A stretch of DNA of 64,000 nt, taken from NCBI RefSeq assembly GCF_000737325.1, contig NZ_CP011125.1, positions 2,108,001-2,172,000 on the forward strand, written 5' to 3'. The translations under genes were made by a program, and so were the position numbers. The notes below the pieces were generated by a model, which was given only the letters and a program-made list of their open reading frames with translations, was not told the DNA's origin and made no database searches. Shown here in pieces: positions 15,725-24,706 of this stretch. The DNA is from Sandaracinus amylolyticus (GTDB lineage Bacteria; Myxococcota_A; Polyangia; Polyangiales; Sandaracinaceae). How positions within the stretch are numbered: position 1 is the stretch's first letter; every line of letters begins with the position of its first letter.

Positions 15725-16977
15725 TCGTCCCGCTGTGGGTCTCGATCCCCGCGCTCCTCGGCGCGGCCGCGCTGGGATGGGCGATCGATCGCGCGCTGCG
15801 ATGGGAGCTCGATCGTGCAGGCGCGCTCGGGTGGGCGATCCGGATCGCGACCGGCGCGAGCTTGGTCCTCGCCGCGATCGTGCATCCGCTGATCGCGCTC
15901 GCGCTCGGGGCGCTCGTGCTCGTCGAGCGTCGGTGGGCGCGCGCCGATGCGCCGGGCGCGCCGGCGGAGCCCGCGCGCGCCGGGCTGGTGGTGCTCGGCG
16001 CGGCGGCGGCGATCGTCGCATCGCGCGCGCCGGTGCCGCTCTACTGGGACGAGCACGTGTGGCTCGCGAAGGTGCGGATGGGCGCGCTCGCGCTGCGTCA
16101 AGCGGCGCTCGATCCCGCCGCCGATCTCATCCCGCGCGGCTATCCGATCGTGGGCTCGCTCGCCGAGATCGCGTTCGCGATGGGTCGCGACGACGTGCCC
16201 TCGATGATCGCCGGCGCGGCGACGCTGCTCCTGCTCTGCCTCGCGCTCGCGCTCTCGACGATGCGCGCCGATCGTCGCGTCGCGTGGGCGCTCGCGATCG
16301 TGCTGGTGCCGCTCGTGTGGGTGCACGCGCGCAGCGCGTACCTCGATCTGCCGATCGGGCTGCTCGCGCTGGCGATCGCCGCGGGCCTCGCGCGCGCCGA
16401 GCGATGGGCGACCTGCGCGGCGATGATCGCTGCGTTCCTGCTCGCCGGCTGCAAGGACGAGGGCGTGGTGCACGCGCTCGCGATCGCCTCGGCGCACGTC
16501 GTCGCGTCGCGCGATCGTCGCCGCGACGCGGCGCGCGATTCCGCGCTGGTGATCGCGGCCGCGCTCGTCGCGACCCTCGGCTGGCGCGTCCTGCTCGTCA
16601 CGCACGGCGTCGCGAACCGCGATCACGCGCTCGAGGGCGCAGGGCTCTCACAGGCGGGAGCGCTCGCGCTCGAGCTCGCGCGTGCGATGTGCGACGTGCG
16701 CTCGTGGGGGCTCGCGTGGCCGATCGCGATCGGCGCGGCGATGGCGTCGCGTCTCGTCTCGCCACGCGCGAGCGCGCTCGCGATCGCCTTCGTCGCGCAG
16801 ATCTCCGCGCTCTTCGTCGCGCTGCTCGTCGGCGGCGAGCGCCTCACCGCGTTCGCGCTCGGCGGCACGCTCGCGAACCGCTGGTGGATGCAGGTGCTGC
16901 CGCTCGCAGCGCTGCTCGTCGTCGAGACGATCGCGCATCGGCAGGGCTCGGTCGGCCCAGACGAGCCTTCACGGTGA
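15721..16977 (+). CDS. multi-pass membrane glycosyltransferase-like protein (GT-C type)
   Basis: About 418 residues with roughly ten hydrophobic helices. Tyr-Trp-Asp-Glu-His-Val-Trp-Leu-Ala-Lys in the first large loop resembles the acidic catalytic motif of GT-C/ArnT-PMT-like transferases, which use polyprenyl-phosphate sugars on the periplasmic side. Another loop has His-Ala-Arg-Ser-Ala-Tyr-Leu-Asp-Leu-Pro, also typical. The start overlaps the previous gene by ATGA. Its tail overlaps the convergent GT-C gene by nine bases. Confidence 0.65.
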   Translation: MIVPLWVSIPALLGAAALGWAIDRALRWELDRAGALGWAIRIATGASLVLAAIVHPLIALALGALVLVERRWARADAPGAPAEPARAGLVVLGAAAAIVASRAPVPLYWDEHVWLAKVRMGALALRQAALDPAADLIPRGYPIVGSLAEIAFAMGRDDVPSMIAGAATLLLLCLALALSTMRADRRVAWALAIVLVPLVWVHARSAYLDLPIGLLALAIAAGLARAERWATCAAMIAAFLLAGCKDEGVVHALAIASAHVVASRDRRRDAARDSALVIAAALVATLGWRVLLVTHGVANRDHALEGAGLSQAGALALELARAMCDVRSWGLAWPIAIGAAMASRLVSPRASALAIAFVAQISALFVALLVGGERLTAFALGGTLANRWWMQVLPLAALLVVETIAHRQGSVGPDEPSR

Positions 16978-18843
16978 CGCGTCGAGGATCTCGAACACCG
17001 CCGAGGGCTGCCACTGCGGATACCGCGAGCGGAAGAGCTCGCGGAAGCGATCCGGATGCGCACGGGCGGTGTCGGCCGCGCCGGTCGGGCCCTCGCCCAG
17101 CACCATCACGCGCACGCGATGCTCCGCGCACCACGCCAGCAGCTCGTCCACGCTCGGCGTGGTGCGCTCGAGGTACACGACGCGCCCACGTCCGTCGCTT
17201 CGCCACAAGCGCCCCGGCAGGTTGAAGCTCGGGTCGTACCCGAACGCCTCGCCGGGCCGCACCAGCGCGCGCGCCTGCTGCCAGTCGCGCTCCTGTGCGT
17301 CGACGGCCTGCGCCGCGTGCCGCTCTTCGGCCGGGCGCGACATCAGCGCGAACAAGCTCGGCGCGGTGTCCTCGGTGAATCCGCGCCACGAGAGCGCGAT
17401 CCCGAGCAGCGCGAGCGCGACCGCCGCGCCCTCCGCGACGCGACCCCATCGCCGCGGCAGCACGTGCGCCACCGCGATCGCGAGCGCGAGCATCGCGCCG
17501 GGGATCGCGAGCGTGTAGCGCGCCCAGAACGCGCCCGGGCTGATCAGCGTCGCCATCGCGAGCAGGAGCGCAGGCACGCCGACGCTCCGCGCCACCGCGC
17601 GCAGCCGCGTCGATCGCAGCGCGCCGATCGGCACCGCGATCGCGAGCGGCAGCAGAAGCAGCGTGAAGAGCGGCCCGAAGCCGCCGATGCGCATGTCGTA
17701 GACCCACACGTCGGGCCACGCGGTCCACGACGCGAGCACGCGCTCGGCCCAGCTCATCGAGAGGTAGGGCTCACGCATTCCCACGAGCGCGAGCTCCGAC
17801 GTGCTCGCCTTGCCGGGCAGCAGCGCGTGCCCCGCGACCTCGACGTGCGCAGGCCAGATCGGGTTGTGCCACTCGACGACGTTCTCGACGAACTTGCCCG
17901 CGCCGATCGCCAGCGCGATCGCGCAGCCCGCCATCGCGACACCGAGCTGCTGCCGGCTGCGCGCGCCCGTCACGAGCAGCGCCATCATCGCGATCGCCGC
18001 GATCGGCGGCGCGGACGGCTTGCTCCCGAGCATGAGCCCGATCGCGATCCCCGCGACGACGACCGTCCCGCGGCGCGGCGGCAGCGTCGCGAGCGCGAAC
18101 GCGAGCAGGCCGAGCGCGCCGACCGCGACGTCGACGTACGCCGCGGCGAGCTCGAGCATCGTCACGGGCACCGCGAGCCAGAGGCAGCCCAGCGCGAGGC
18201 CTCGCCACGCGGGCACCCCCACGCGCTCGGCGAGCGCCGCGATGCCGACCACGCCGCCGAGCGCGATCGGCAGCTGCCCGAGCTCGATCCACGTGTCGTC
18301 CGCGAGCGAGAGCCGCCACGCGATGAAGAACACGTCGACGAGGCGCGGGTACACGTTCACGTAGACCACGCTCGTCGGCACGCGCCGCAGCGTCCCGGTC
18401 TGCAGCGCGTCGTGGACGATCGGCAGGTGATAGCCGAGCGAGTCCCACGCCCACGGCGCGAGCAGATACGTCGAGAGCGCGGCGAGGGAGACCCCGATCA
18501 ACGCCGCGACCATCGCGCCCCACGCCGGGATCGCATCGCGCCCCGCGCCGCGCATCGCGCGCAGCCCGTCGCGGATCGCGATGCCGTCGCTCCACAGCAC
18601 GGCCCACGCCGCGGGCCCACCGATCATCACCGCCGCGAGCGCGCACACGAGCGTCGCCGCGACCCACGCGCCCGTGGTGATCGCTCCGACCGCACCGAGC
18701 ACGTACACCACGCCGATCGCCAGCGCGTACGTGAGCACCGCGGTCGCGCAGGCCCTCGAAAGCCGCGTCGCCTCCGGCGCGAGCCGGGCCGCGAGGAGCG
18801 CGGCCGCGAGCGTCAGGGCGCCGAAGGCGACGGGTACGAGCAC
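16969..18843 (-). CDS. large multi-pass membrane protein, GT-C-like
   Basis: About 624 residues, at least twelve hydrophobic helices and a soluble C-terminal part (about 495-624). The loop Pro-Trp-Ala-Trp-Asp-Ser-Leu-Gly-Tyr-His-Leu-Pro sits where GT-C transferases carry their acidic motif, and Tyr-Val-Asp-Val-Ala-Val-Gly-Ala-Leu matches the second conserved loop. It begins with GTG 16 bases after the hyaluronan-synthase-like gene ends, so the two are likely an operon for polysaccharide or lipid glycosylation. Acceptor unknown. Confidence 0.6.
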   Translation of the reverse strand: MLVPVAFGALTLAAALLAARLAPEATRLSRACATAVLTYALAIGVVYVLGAVGAITTGAWVAATLVCALAAVMIGGPAAWAVLWSDGIAIRDGLRAMRGAGRDAIPAWGAMVAALIGVSLAALSTYLLAPWAWDSLGYHLPIVHDALQTGTLRRVPTSVVYVNVYPRLVDVFFIAWRLSLADDTWIELGQLPIALGGVVGIAALAERVGVPAWRGLALGCLWLAVPVTMLELAAAYVDVAVGALGLLAFALATLPPRRGTVVVAGIAIGLMLGSKPSAPPIAAIAMMALLVTGARSRQQLGVAMAGCAIALAIGAGKFVENVVEWHNPIWPAHVEVAGHALLPGKASTSELALVGMREPYLSMSWAERVLASWTAWPDVWVYDMRIGGFGPLFTLLLLPLAIAVPIGALRSTRLRAVARSVGVPALLLAMATLISPGAFWARYTLAIPGAMLALAIAVAHVLPRRWGRVAEGAAVALALLGIALSWRGFTEDTAPSLFALMSRPAEERHAAQAVDAQERDWQQARALVRPGEAFGYDPSFNLPGRLWRSDGRGRVVYLERTTPSVDELLAWCAEHRVRVMVLGEGPTGAADTARAHPDRFRELFRSRYPQWQPSAVFEILDASP

Positions 18844-18859
18844 GAGATCGAGGAACGTC

Positions 18860-20467
18860 TCAGCGCGTCAGCCAGCGGCCGTCGCGCACCGTCACGAGCG
18901 AGTACGGGAAGACCCACCACAAGCCGACGAACGCGAAGAGCGCGTAGCCCACGCCGAAGAAGAAGTCCGCGCCACGACGGCTGCGGAGCGTGTAGAGCGT
19001 CTGCACGACCGCGCCGAGCAGCACGACGCCGGCGATCGTCAGCAGCGCCTCGGGCTGCGCGATCACGCGCGCCGCGAGCAGCGTGAGGCCGATGTACGCG
19101 AGCGGGTACTGCACCAGCTCGAACACGATCTCGAACGTCGGCCACCACTGGTCGCGCGAGCGCCAGCGCGTCGCGAGCACCGGCAGCATCACGATGTCCT
19201 CGCGGATGTTGCCGCGCTCCCAGCGGATCAGCATGCGCGCCATGCGCTTGAGGTCCGTCGGCATGATCGTCTCGACCACCGCGGTGCGCTGGTAGACCGA
19301 GCGATAGCCCTCGCGCAGCAGCCACGTGGTGAGCGCGCGATCCTCCGCGATGGTGCACGGCTGACCCATGAAGGTCTGCGCCGACCAGCGCTCCACGACC
19401 TTGCGCACGGCGTCCATGCGGTACGCGCTGAGCGCGCCCGGCGTGCAGAGCACCGCGCCGTACGCCGACTGCGCGGCGCGCGCGAGATCGAACGTGATGA
19501 AGAAGCGCGCCGAGAGCAGGCGCGTCAGCAGGTTGTCCTCGCGGTTCAGCACGAGCACGCGGCCCGCGACCGCCGCGACCTCGGGGTCCGCCATCATCGG
19601 CGCCACGATCGCGCGCAGCGCCGTGCGCTCGAGCTTCGAGTCCGAGTCGACGGTGACGACGAGATCGCCGTCGGCGCGCGCGAAGCCGGTGACGAGCGCC
19701 TCGCGCTTGCCCGCGTTCTTCGGCTGCTTGATCGCGAGCACGCGGCCCGGGTGCGCCGCCGCGACCGCCTCGATGTGCGACCACGTGTCGTCCTTCGACC
19801 CGTCGTCGATCGCGATGATCTGCAGCTTGTCCGCGGGGTAGTCGTTCGCGAGCGCCGACTCGAGCGCCACACGCACCGCCGCGCCCTCGTTGTACGCGGG
19901 CACGATCACGGTGAGGCGCGGCAGCGCCGCGTCCGAGAACGACGGCGTCGCGCGGTACCGCAGCGCGTGCCACACGGTCATCGCGAAGTACCAGGTCGCC
20001 ACCGCGCCCGACACGGTGAGCACGATCGCCAGCGCCGACGCGCCAGGCGCGAGCAGCACCGAGGCCGCACCGTGCGCGAGGACGGCGACGAACGCCGCGA
20101 TCACCGCGACGGCGACACCGAGGCGCCACGTCAGCTGTCCGTTCGTGAGCGCCGCGTCCGACGCGATGCTCTCGGCCTGGCTCGCACTGCCCGTCTGGCT
20201 CGCACCGCGCGGCGCGACCGCGCTCTCGGCGGGGCGCGACTTGCGACGACGCACGCGCCGCATGTGCGATCCGCGCGCGCTGAGCTCGGCGTGCTCACGC
20301 GCACCGAGATCGAGCTCGGCGTCGTCGTACGCCTCGAGCTCGTCGTTCGCCGCGGGGCCGTCGCTCATCTCGATCTCTTCGAGCTCCTGGCTGCTGATCA
20401 CTGCGAGGCCTGGGCTCGAGGCACGCGGACGAGCTCGCTCCGCGAGCGTATTCCTCTTCGAGGGCAT
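18860..20467 (-). CDS. processive GT2 glycosyltransferase (hyaluronan/cellulose synthase-like)
   Basis: About 535 residues. An unusual charged cytoplasmic N-terminal extension (about 1-110, acidic then Arg-rich) precedes two helices (about 115-168), a GT2 catalytic domain (about 183-420) and several C-terminal helices. Motifs: Val-Pro-Ala-Tyr-Asn-Glu, Asp-Asp-Gly-Ser-Lys-Asp-Asp-Thr, Asp-Ser-Asp-Ser (DXD position), Glu-Asp-Arg-Ala-Leu-Thr, and Arg-Trp-Glu-Arg-Gly in the QXXRW position (Gln replaced by Leu-Ile context). The ATG at 20467 is preferred because GGAG is five bases ahead; an ATG at 20500 is possible. Likely makes and exports a polysaccharide. Confidence 0.8.
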   Translation of the reverse strand: MPSKRNTLAERARPRASSPGLAVISSQELEEIEMSDGPAANDELEAYDDAELDLGAREHAELSARGSHMRRVRRRKSRPAESAVAPRGASQTGSASQAESIASDAALTNGQLTWRLGVAVAVIAAFVAVLAHGAASVLLAPGASALAIVLTVSGAVATWYFAMTVWHALRYRATPSFSDAALPRLTVIVPAYNEGAAVRVALESALANDYPADKLQIIAIDDGSKDDTWSHIEAVAAAHPGRVLAIKQPKNAGKREALVTGFARADGDLVVTVDSDSKLERTALRAIVAPMMADPEVAAVAGRVLVLNREDNLLTRLLSARFFITFDLARAAQSAYGAVLCTPGALSAYRMDAVRKVVERWSAQTFMGQPCTIAEDRALTTWLLREGYRSVYQRTAVVETIMPTDLKRMARMLIRWERGNIREDIVMLPVLATRWRSRDQWWPTFEIVFELVQYPLAYIGLTLLAARVIAQPEALLTIAGVVLLGAVVQTLYTLRSRRGADFFFGVGYALFAFVGLWWVFPYSLVTVRDGRWLTR

Positions 20468-20970
20468 CCTGTCTCCGTCGGACCGGCTCACGTGGGTCAC
20501 ACGCGGCGCGGGGTTGTAGCGCGGGCGCTGGGGGTGCGCCGCTCTTCAGGCGAAGGCTCGGCGGGTCGGTTCGAAGGTGCGGCGTTGGACGGCGCGCCGA
20601 TCATCTCATTCGCTAGTTTCTGCTCGCCGATTCCTTCGGGCATCGTCGATGGTCGCTCGGACGTGGGCGTCCTTCCGGCATCCTCGCTCCCCCACGTCGC
20701 GACGCGCTCCGGAGCAAACACCGTGCGCGCTGCGCCGGGCACCGGTGAGTGTTTGTAGTTCCTCGTGTTTTCACGGGGTTCCGTGATGCGCGGGCGCGCC
20801 ACGGGGTCGTGCTCGGCGTGCGCTGGCTGGTGTCGGATGGCCGCATCCGGCGTCGGAGGAGGCCACTGTGCTGGCCGTCGCGCAGCGACACGGTGGTGCA
20901 TGGCCGCCGCGCCGCGGGCCCATCGCACGTCGCGAACGGGATCGACGTTCAGGTCGGCCGAGGTGTGTGC
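20468..20970. other. 503-bp intergenic region, no supported gene
   Basis: Lies between the start of the GT2 gene and the stop of the PIG-L gene, both minus strand. The stretch around 20600-20780 is visibly less GC-rich than its surroundings. Open frames exist on the minus strand but show no recognisable domain, ribosome binding site or strong codon bias. Most likely the promoter and leader region of the GT2 operon; I could not assign -35/-10 boxes. Confidence 0.5.
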
Positions 20971-22287
20971 TCAGCGCGGCTCCGACACGATCGCGACGCC
21001 CTCGACCTCGCCGCGCGCGAGCGTGCCGGTGATCGGGCGGAACGGCGCGGGGCCGATCACGACGGCGAGCAGCGCGCCTTCACGACGCAGCTCGAGCTCG
21101 ACCACGTGGCCCTCGTCGGGACGCGGATCGATGCGCAGCTCCCATCGGTGCTCCGCGTGCCGTGCGGCATCGTCGGGGATGTGCACGCGTCGCAGCACGC
21201 GCTCGCCGGACCGCACCGCGACTTCGCGGTCGCCGACAATCTCGAGCGTGTAGCTCGCATCGTCGTCGTGGCCCGACGAGAGGCGCACCGTCGCGGTGGC
21301 GTCCGCCGCGACGCGCGCGTCGAACGACACGCGCTGCGGTGACGCGCCCTCCGCGGGCTCGCGCACGAGCCGCTCGGGGTGCATCGGATCGCGCACGAGC
21401 GACTCGACCCAGAAGATCGACTCGCCGCGCGCGAAGTCGCCGAGCCAGTCGTGCTCGACGTCGACGTGGAGCTGCGAGCGGTACTCGGCGATCGCGCGTC
21501 GCGCGAGCGCGCCGCCGTCGGGCACCGGGATGCGCTCGCTCGGCACGTAGCGCGCGAGCGTTCCGGGCAGCGGCGGGTAGGGCGCGCCGCGCGACTCGCC
21601 CGCAGGGCCGCAGGGCTCGTGAGGCTCGCTGCCGTTGGGCCAGCAACCGCCGGCGTGCACGAGCGCGCGGTGCACGCGCGGTGGTGCGTCGATCATCGCG
21701 CGCTCGATCGCGCGCCGGAGCAGGACGTAGGTCGTCGCGTGATCGGGGTGATCGTCGAACGGGTGCGAGACGTAGACGTCGCTCGGGCGATCGCGCGCGA
21801 GGAGCGTCGCGAGATCGCCGATCGCGTTCTCCGCGACGTACACGCCGGGGCGGCCCTCGAGCGCGGTGTGCACGTCGTGCGCGTAGGTCGTCGCGCCGGT
21901 GCCGCACGTGCCGTCCTCCAGACGTCGCTCGCGCGGCGGGAGCGGGACCACGCCGAGCGCGTCGAGGAATCCGTCGGGGTACGAGAGGAAGCGGACGCGC
22001 TCCGGCGCGACACCGAGCACGCGCATCGCCGCGAGCGTCTCGCGCTGTCGCTGCCATCCGTCGCGCTCGCATCCGAGATCGCCGTTCGTCATCAGGTGCA
22101 CGAACGTGCGCGACGCGTCGCGCGCGATGAGGTGCGCGGCCATGAGCGCTTCGTCGTCGGGATGCGGCGCGACGATCCAGATCGGCGCCTCGTCCTGCTC
22201 GCTCTCGCTCTCGCTGTCGCGCGAGCTCTCTCCGCACCCGATGCTCGCGGCCATCGCGAGCGCGATCCACGTCCGACGAATCCTCAC
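20971..22287 (-). CDS. PIG-L family deacetylase, lipoprotein
   Basis: About 438 residues. GTG start; lipoprotein signal ending Ala-Ala-Ser-Ile-Gly-Cys, then a Ser-Glu repeat. The N-terminal half is a PIG-L/LmbE domain: zinc motif Ala-Pro-His-Pro-Asp-Asp-Glu (about 40-46) and the later His-Pro-Phe-Asp-Asp-His-Pro-Asp-His. Such enzymes remove N-acetyl groups from GlcNAc-containing substrates. The C-terminal 160 residues are beta-rich and unassigned. Lipid anchoring suggests periplasmic or surface substrates, consistent with nearby polysaccharide genes, but this link is inference. Confidence 0.85.
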   Translation of the reverse strand: MRIRRTWIALAMAASIGCGESSRDSESESEQDEAPIWIVAPHPDDEALMAAHLIARDASRTFVHLMTNGDLGCERDGWQRQRETLAAMRVLGVAPERVRFLSYPDGFLDALGVVPLPPRERRLEDGTCGTGATTYAHDVHTALEGRPGVYVAENAIGDLATLLARDRPSDVYVSHPFDDHPDHATTYVLLRRAIERAMIDAPPRVHRALVHAGGCWPNGSEPHEPCGPAGESRGAPYPPLPGTLARYVPSERIPVPDGGALARRAIAEYRSQLHVDVEHDWLGDFARGESIFWVESLVRDPMHPERLVREPAEGASPQRVSFDARVAADATATVRLSSGHDDDASYTLEIVGDREVAVRSGERVLRRVHIPDDAARHAEHRWELRIDPRPDEGHVVELELRREGALLAVVIGPAPFRPITGTLARGEVEGVAIVSEPR

Positions 22288-22346
22288 GGCGGCGACTGGT
22301 ACACGCGCTCGCGTCGTGTGTCACGCGCACACGAGCCGCGGATCCC

Positions 22347-23714
22347 TCACCACGAGATCGCGCGCTCGCTCTCGCACACGAAGGGCAGCGCGGTGTCGCA
22401 CGTGCGATCGTCGATCGTCCCGTCGGCGCCGAGCGCGGCGCAGTTCGCGGCGCCGACCGCGAGCGCATCGGTGTTCGAGGGCTCACCGATCGCCCACGGC
22501 GCATGGAGCCACGGCTCGTCGTCGACCCACGCGAACGCGCACCCTTCGGCCGGCGCGACGGAGAGGTTGCACTCCGGCACGTCCTCGCGCGCGTCGAAGC
22601 CTCCGGTCCACTGCACCGCGCCCGCCTGCAGATAGATCGCGACGGCGGCCTCGTCGGCCGAGGCGAGCGTCACGAGGTGCGCGCCGCGCGCTTCGCAGTC
22701 GGCGCGCGCGTCGTCCCACGAGAGCGGCGTGCGGATCGCGACGTAGCAGTGCTGTCCGTCGGGGCTCGGCGCGCCGCCCTCGCACTCGATGGTCCGCGGC
22801 GCGCACGCACCGTCGCGACAGATCGGCGCGCGCCACACGGTCGCCGAGGGAACCGGCGACCACTGCGCGCCCTGCGTGACGAAGAACAGCTCGCGGGTGC
22901 GCACGTCGACGTGAGGGAAGATGCCGAGCACGCCGAGCAGCACCGGCGCGGCGAACGTGCCGCTCGCGAGGCGATCCGCGCTCGCGAGCGCGCCGTTCAT
23001 CGACACGAAGAGCGTGCGGCCGTCGTCGGAGAGCGAGGGCGTGAGCTGGTTCGTCGTGCCGTCGCTGACGAGCGCGAGCTCCGCGGGACCGAAGGGCTCG
23101 CCGCGCGCGCTGCGCACGGCGCGCTGCACGACGAAGAGCCCGCTCGCGTCGCCGGTGACGAAGAAGAGCTCGCGACCGTCGCGCGAGATCGACGGATGAT
23201 GATGCGGCGGCGCGACCGTGAGCGTGATCGGCTCGAGCGGACCGAACGCGTCGTCGCGCGAGGCGCGCCTCGCGCGCGCGAGCGCGGCGGTCGGCGTCGA
23301 GACGATCACCTCGAGCTCGTCGCTGCCGAGCGTCGCCGCGACCACCGGCACGTCGGTCCATCGCGCGACGAGCACCGGCGCGCCGAAGCGCGAGTCGCGG
23401 CTGCGCCGATGCGCGACGACGATCTCGCCGGTGTCGGACCTCACGAGGTAGAGGCGCAGCTTGTCGGGGCTGAGCCACGGCGAGAGCAACGGCGAGGCCG
23501 TGCGGTGCACCTCGGAGAGCGGGATCGGCGTGCCCACGGCCAGCGCACAGCCCTCGTCGATCGCGCCGTCGAGATCGTCGTCGAAGCCGGTCGCGCCCGC
23601 GCCCTGCGCGGTGCAGTGCTCGATCAGCGCGACCGAGCCGTCACGGCGATCCGCGTCGCGCGGCGTGGTGCACGCGAGCATCGCGAGCGCGAAGATCAGA
23701 GACGACCGGCGCAC
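22347..23714 (-). CDS. lipoprotein with MopE-like motif, PD40-like repeats and C-type lectin domain
   Basis: About 455 residues. GTG at 23714 gives a lipoprotein signal (Ala-Leu-Ala-Met-Leu-Ala-Cys). Next is Asp-Asp-Asp-Leu-Asp-Gly-Ala-Ile-Asp-Glu-Gly-Cys, as in MopE-type motifs, then beta-rich repeats with Pro-Ser-Ile-Ser-Arg-Asp-Gly-Arg-Glu-Leu and Pro-Ser-Leu-Ser-Asp-Asp-Gly-Arg-Thr-Leu (TolB/PD40-like). The last 135 residues fit a C-type lectin domain: Cys-Tyr, Ser-Trp-Asp-Asp-Ala-Arg-Ala-Asp-Cys, Ala-His-Leu-Val-Thr-Leu, Trp-Thr-Gly-Gly, Cys-Ala-Ala-Leu, and terminal Pro-Phe-Val-Cys-Glu. The start lies 19 bases inside the upstream gene. Probably a surface sugar- or protein-binding lipoprotein. 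Confidence 0.75.
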   Translation of the reverse strand: MRRSSLIFALAMLACTTPRDADRRDGSVALIEHCTAQGAGATGFDDDLDGAIDEGCALAVGTPIPLSEVHRTASPLLSPWLSPDKLRLYLVRSDTGEIVVAHRRSRDSRFGAPVLVARWTDVPVVAATLGSDELEVIVSTPTAALARARRASRDDAFGPLEPITLTVAPPHHHPSISRDGRELFFVTGDASGLFVVQRAVRSARGEPFGPAELALVSDGTTNQLTPSLSDDGRTLFVSMNGALASADRLASGTFAAPVLLGVLGIFPHVDVRTRELFFVTQGAQWSPVPSATVWRAPICRDGACAPRTIECEGGAPSPDGQHCYVAIRTPLSWDDARADCEARGAHLVTLASADEAAVAIYLQAGAVQWTGGFDAREDVPECNLSVAPAEGCAFAWVDDEPWLHAPWAIGEPSNTDALAVGAANCAALGADGTIDDRTCDTALPFVCESERAISW

Positions 23715-24685
23715 GTGATCGTGATCTCCGAAGTCGAGAACGAGGGCGCGCACAGCGCGGCGACGGGCGGCGCTTCGGACGACACTGCAGGCGCGAGCAG
23801 CCACAGGATCACCGCCGTGCCTGCGAGGACGCCCGCCGTGGTCCACGTCGCGATCGCGGCGCCGGTGCTCACGTCGATGTCCGCGCGCAGCTCGGGGCAA
23901 GCGTCGCGGCGCGTGCCCCACGTCGTCGGCGCGCACGACTCGCCGTGATACCGCGCGACCTGATCCTCGCGCACGACCGTCGCCGCGATCGCGCCGCCGA
24001 GCACGACGGCCGCGGCGCTCGTCGTCACGATCGCCGCGAGCCGGTGAGGCTCCCCGAGATCGAGCCCGGGGGACGAGCGCGGGCCCAGCGCGACGCGACG
24101 TGTCTCGCGACCACCGGCCGCGAGCACCACGTCGAAGGTCTCGCTCCCCACGCCGTCCGCGCTCACCTCGACGCGGTGCGTGCCCGACGCGACGTCGAGC
24201 ACGATCGGGCTCTCGCCGGTCACGTCGAAGCCGTCGACGCGCACGTGCGCGTCGGGCGGATCGATCTCCAGCACCAGCGTCCCGCCGCGCTCCGCGAGCG
24301 CGCGTCGCATCGACTCGATCCACGCGCGCGCCTGAGTGCGCGGCACCTCGTCGAACGACGCATCGGCGATCTCGAGGAAGCGCTCGAGCGCGGCGATCGC
24401 CTCTTCGTCGCGCCGCAGCTCGCGCAGCGCGACCCCGAGGTTGAAGAGCGTGCTCGGTCGCTCGACGAGCGCGAGCGAGCGCTGGAAGCGATCGACCGCG
24501 GACTCGTAGTCGCCGCGATCCGAGAGCGCGACGCCCTCCTCGAAGAGCGCGCGCGCTTCCGAGGCCTCGACCGGCTGCGCGCTCGCGCGACCGATCGCGA
24601 GCGCCGACGCGATCACCAACGTCGCCGTCGCGAGGACGTGCAGCGCGACGCCTCTGGGCCTCACGAGAGCGACCCTATCCGGCAC
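23696..24685 (-). CDS. TPR and PEGA domain membrane protein
   Basis: About 329 residues. GTG start, signal peptide/anchor (about 14-36), TPR repeats (Ala-Leu-Phe-Glu-Glu-Gly-Val-Ala-Leu...Tyr-Glu-Ser-Ala-Val-Asp-Arg-Phe, to about 120), a PEGA-like beta domain (Pro-Pro-Asp-Ala-His-Val-Arg-Val-Asp-Gly-Phe, about 140-200), then two helices. PEGA domains are often found in bacterial surface and kinase-linked proteins. It starts 21 bases after the kinase gene stops and overlaps the lectin-domain lipoprotein, so it likely works in the same pathway; partner unknown. Confidence 0.75.
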   Translation of the reverse strand: MPDRVALVRPRGVALHVLATATLVIASALAIGRASAQPVEASEARALFEEGVALSDRGDYESAVDRFQRSLALVERPSTLFNLGVALRELRRDEEAIAALERFLEIADASFDEVPRTQARAWIESMRRALAERGGTLVLEIDPPDAHVRVDGFDVTGESPIVLDVASGTHRVEVSADGVGSETFDVVLAAGGRETRRVALGPRSSPGLDLGEPHRLAAIVTTSAAAVVLGGAIAATVVREDQVARYHGESCAPTTWGTRRDACPELRADIDVSTGAAIATWTTAGVLAGTAVILWLLAPAVSSEAPPVAALCAPSFSTSEITITCAGRL

Positions 24686-24706
24686 GCTCTCGCGTGGTCA
24701 ATCGAA

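Noticed and set aside
12497-16021. Minus-strand open frame of about 1,170 codons opposite the Clp ATPase
   Set aside because: Low-complexity Arg/Ala/Asp-rich translation with no domain, antisense to a gene with two Walker sites.
20497-20928. Minus-strand open frame in the gap before the GT2 gene
   Set aside because: No ribosome binding site, no domain, mixed codon third positions and composition unlike confirmed genes.
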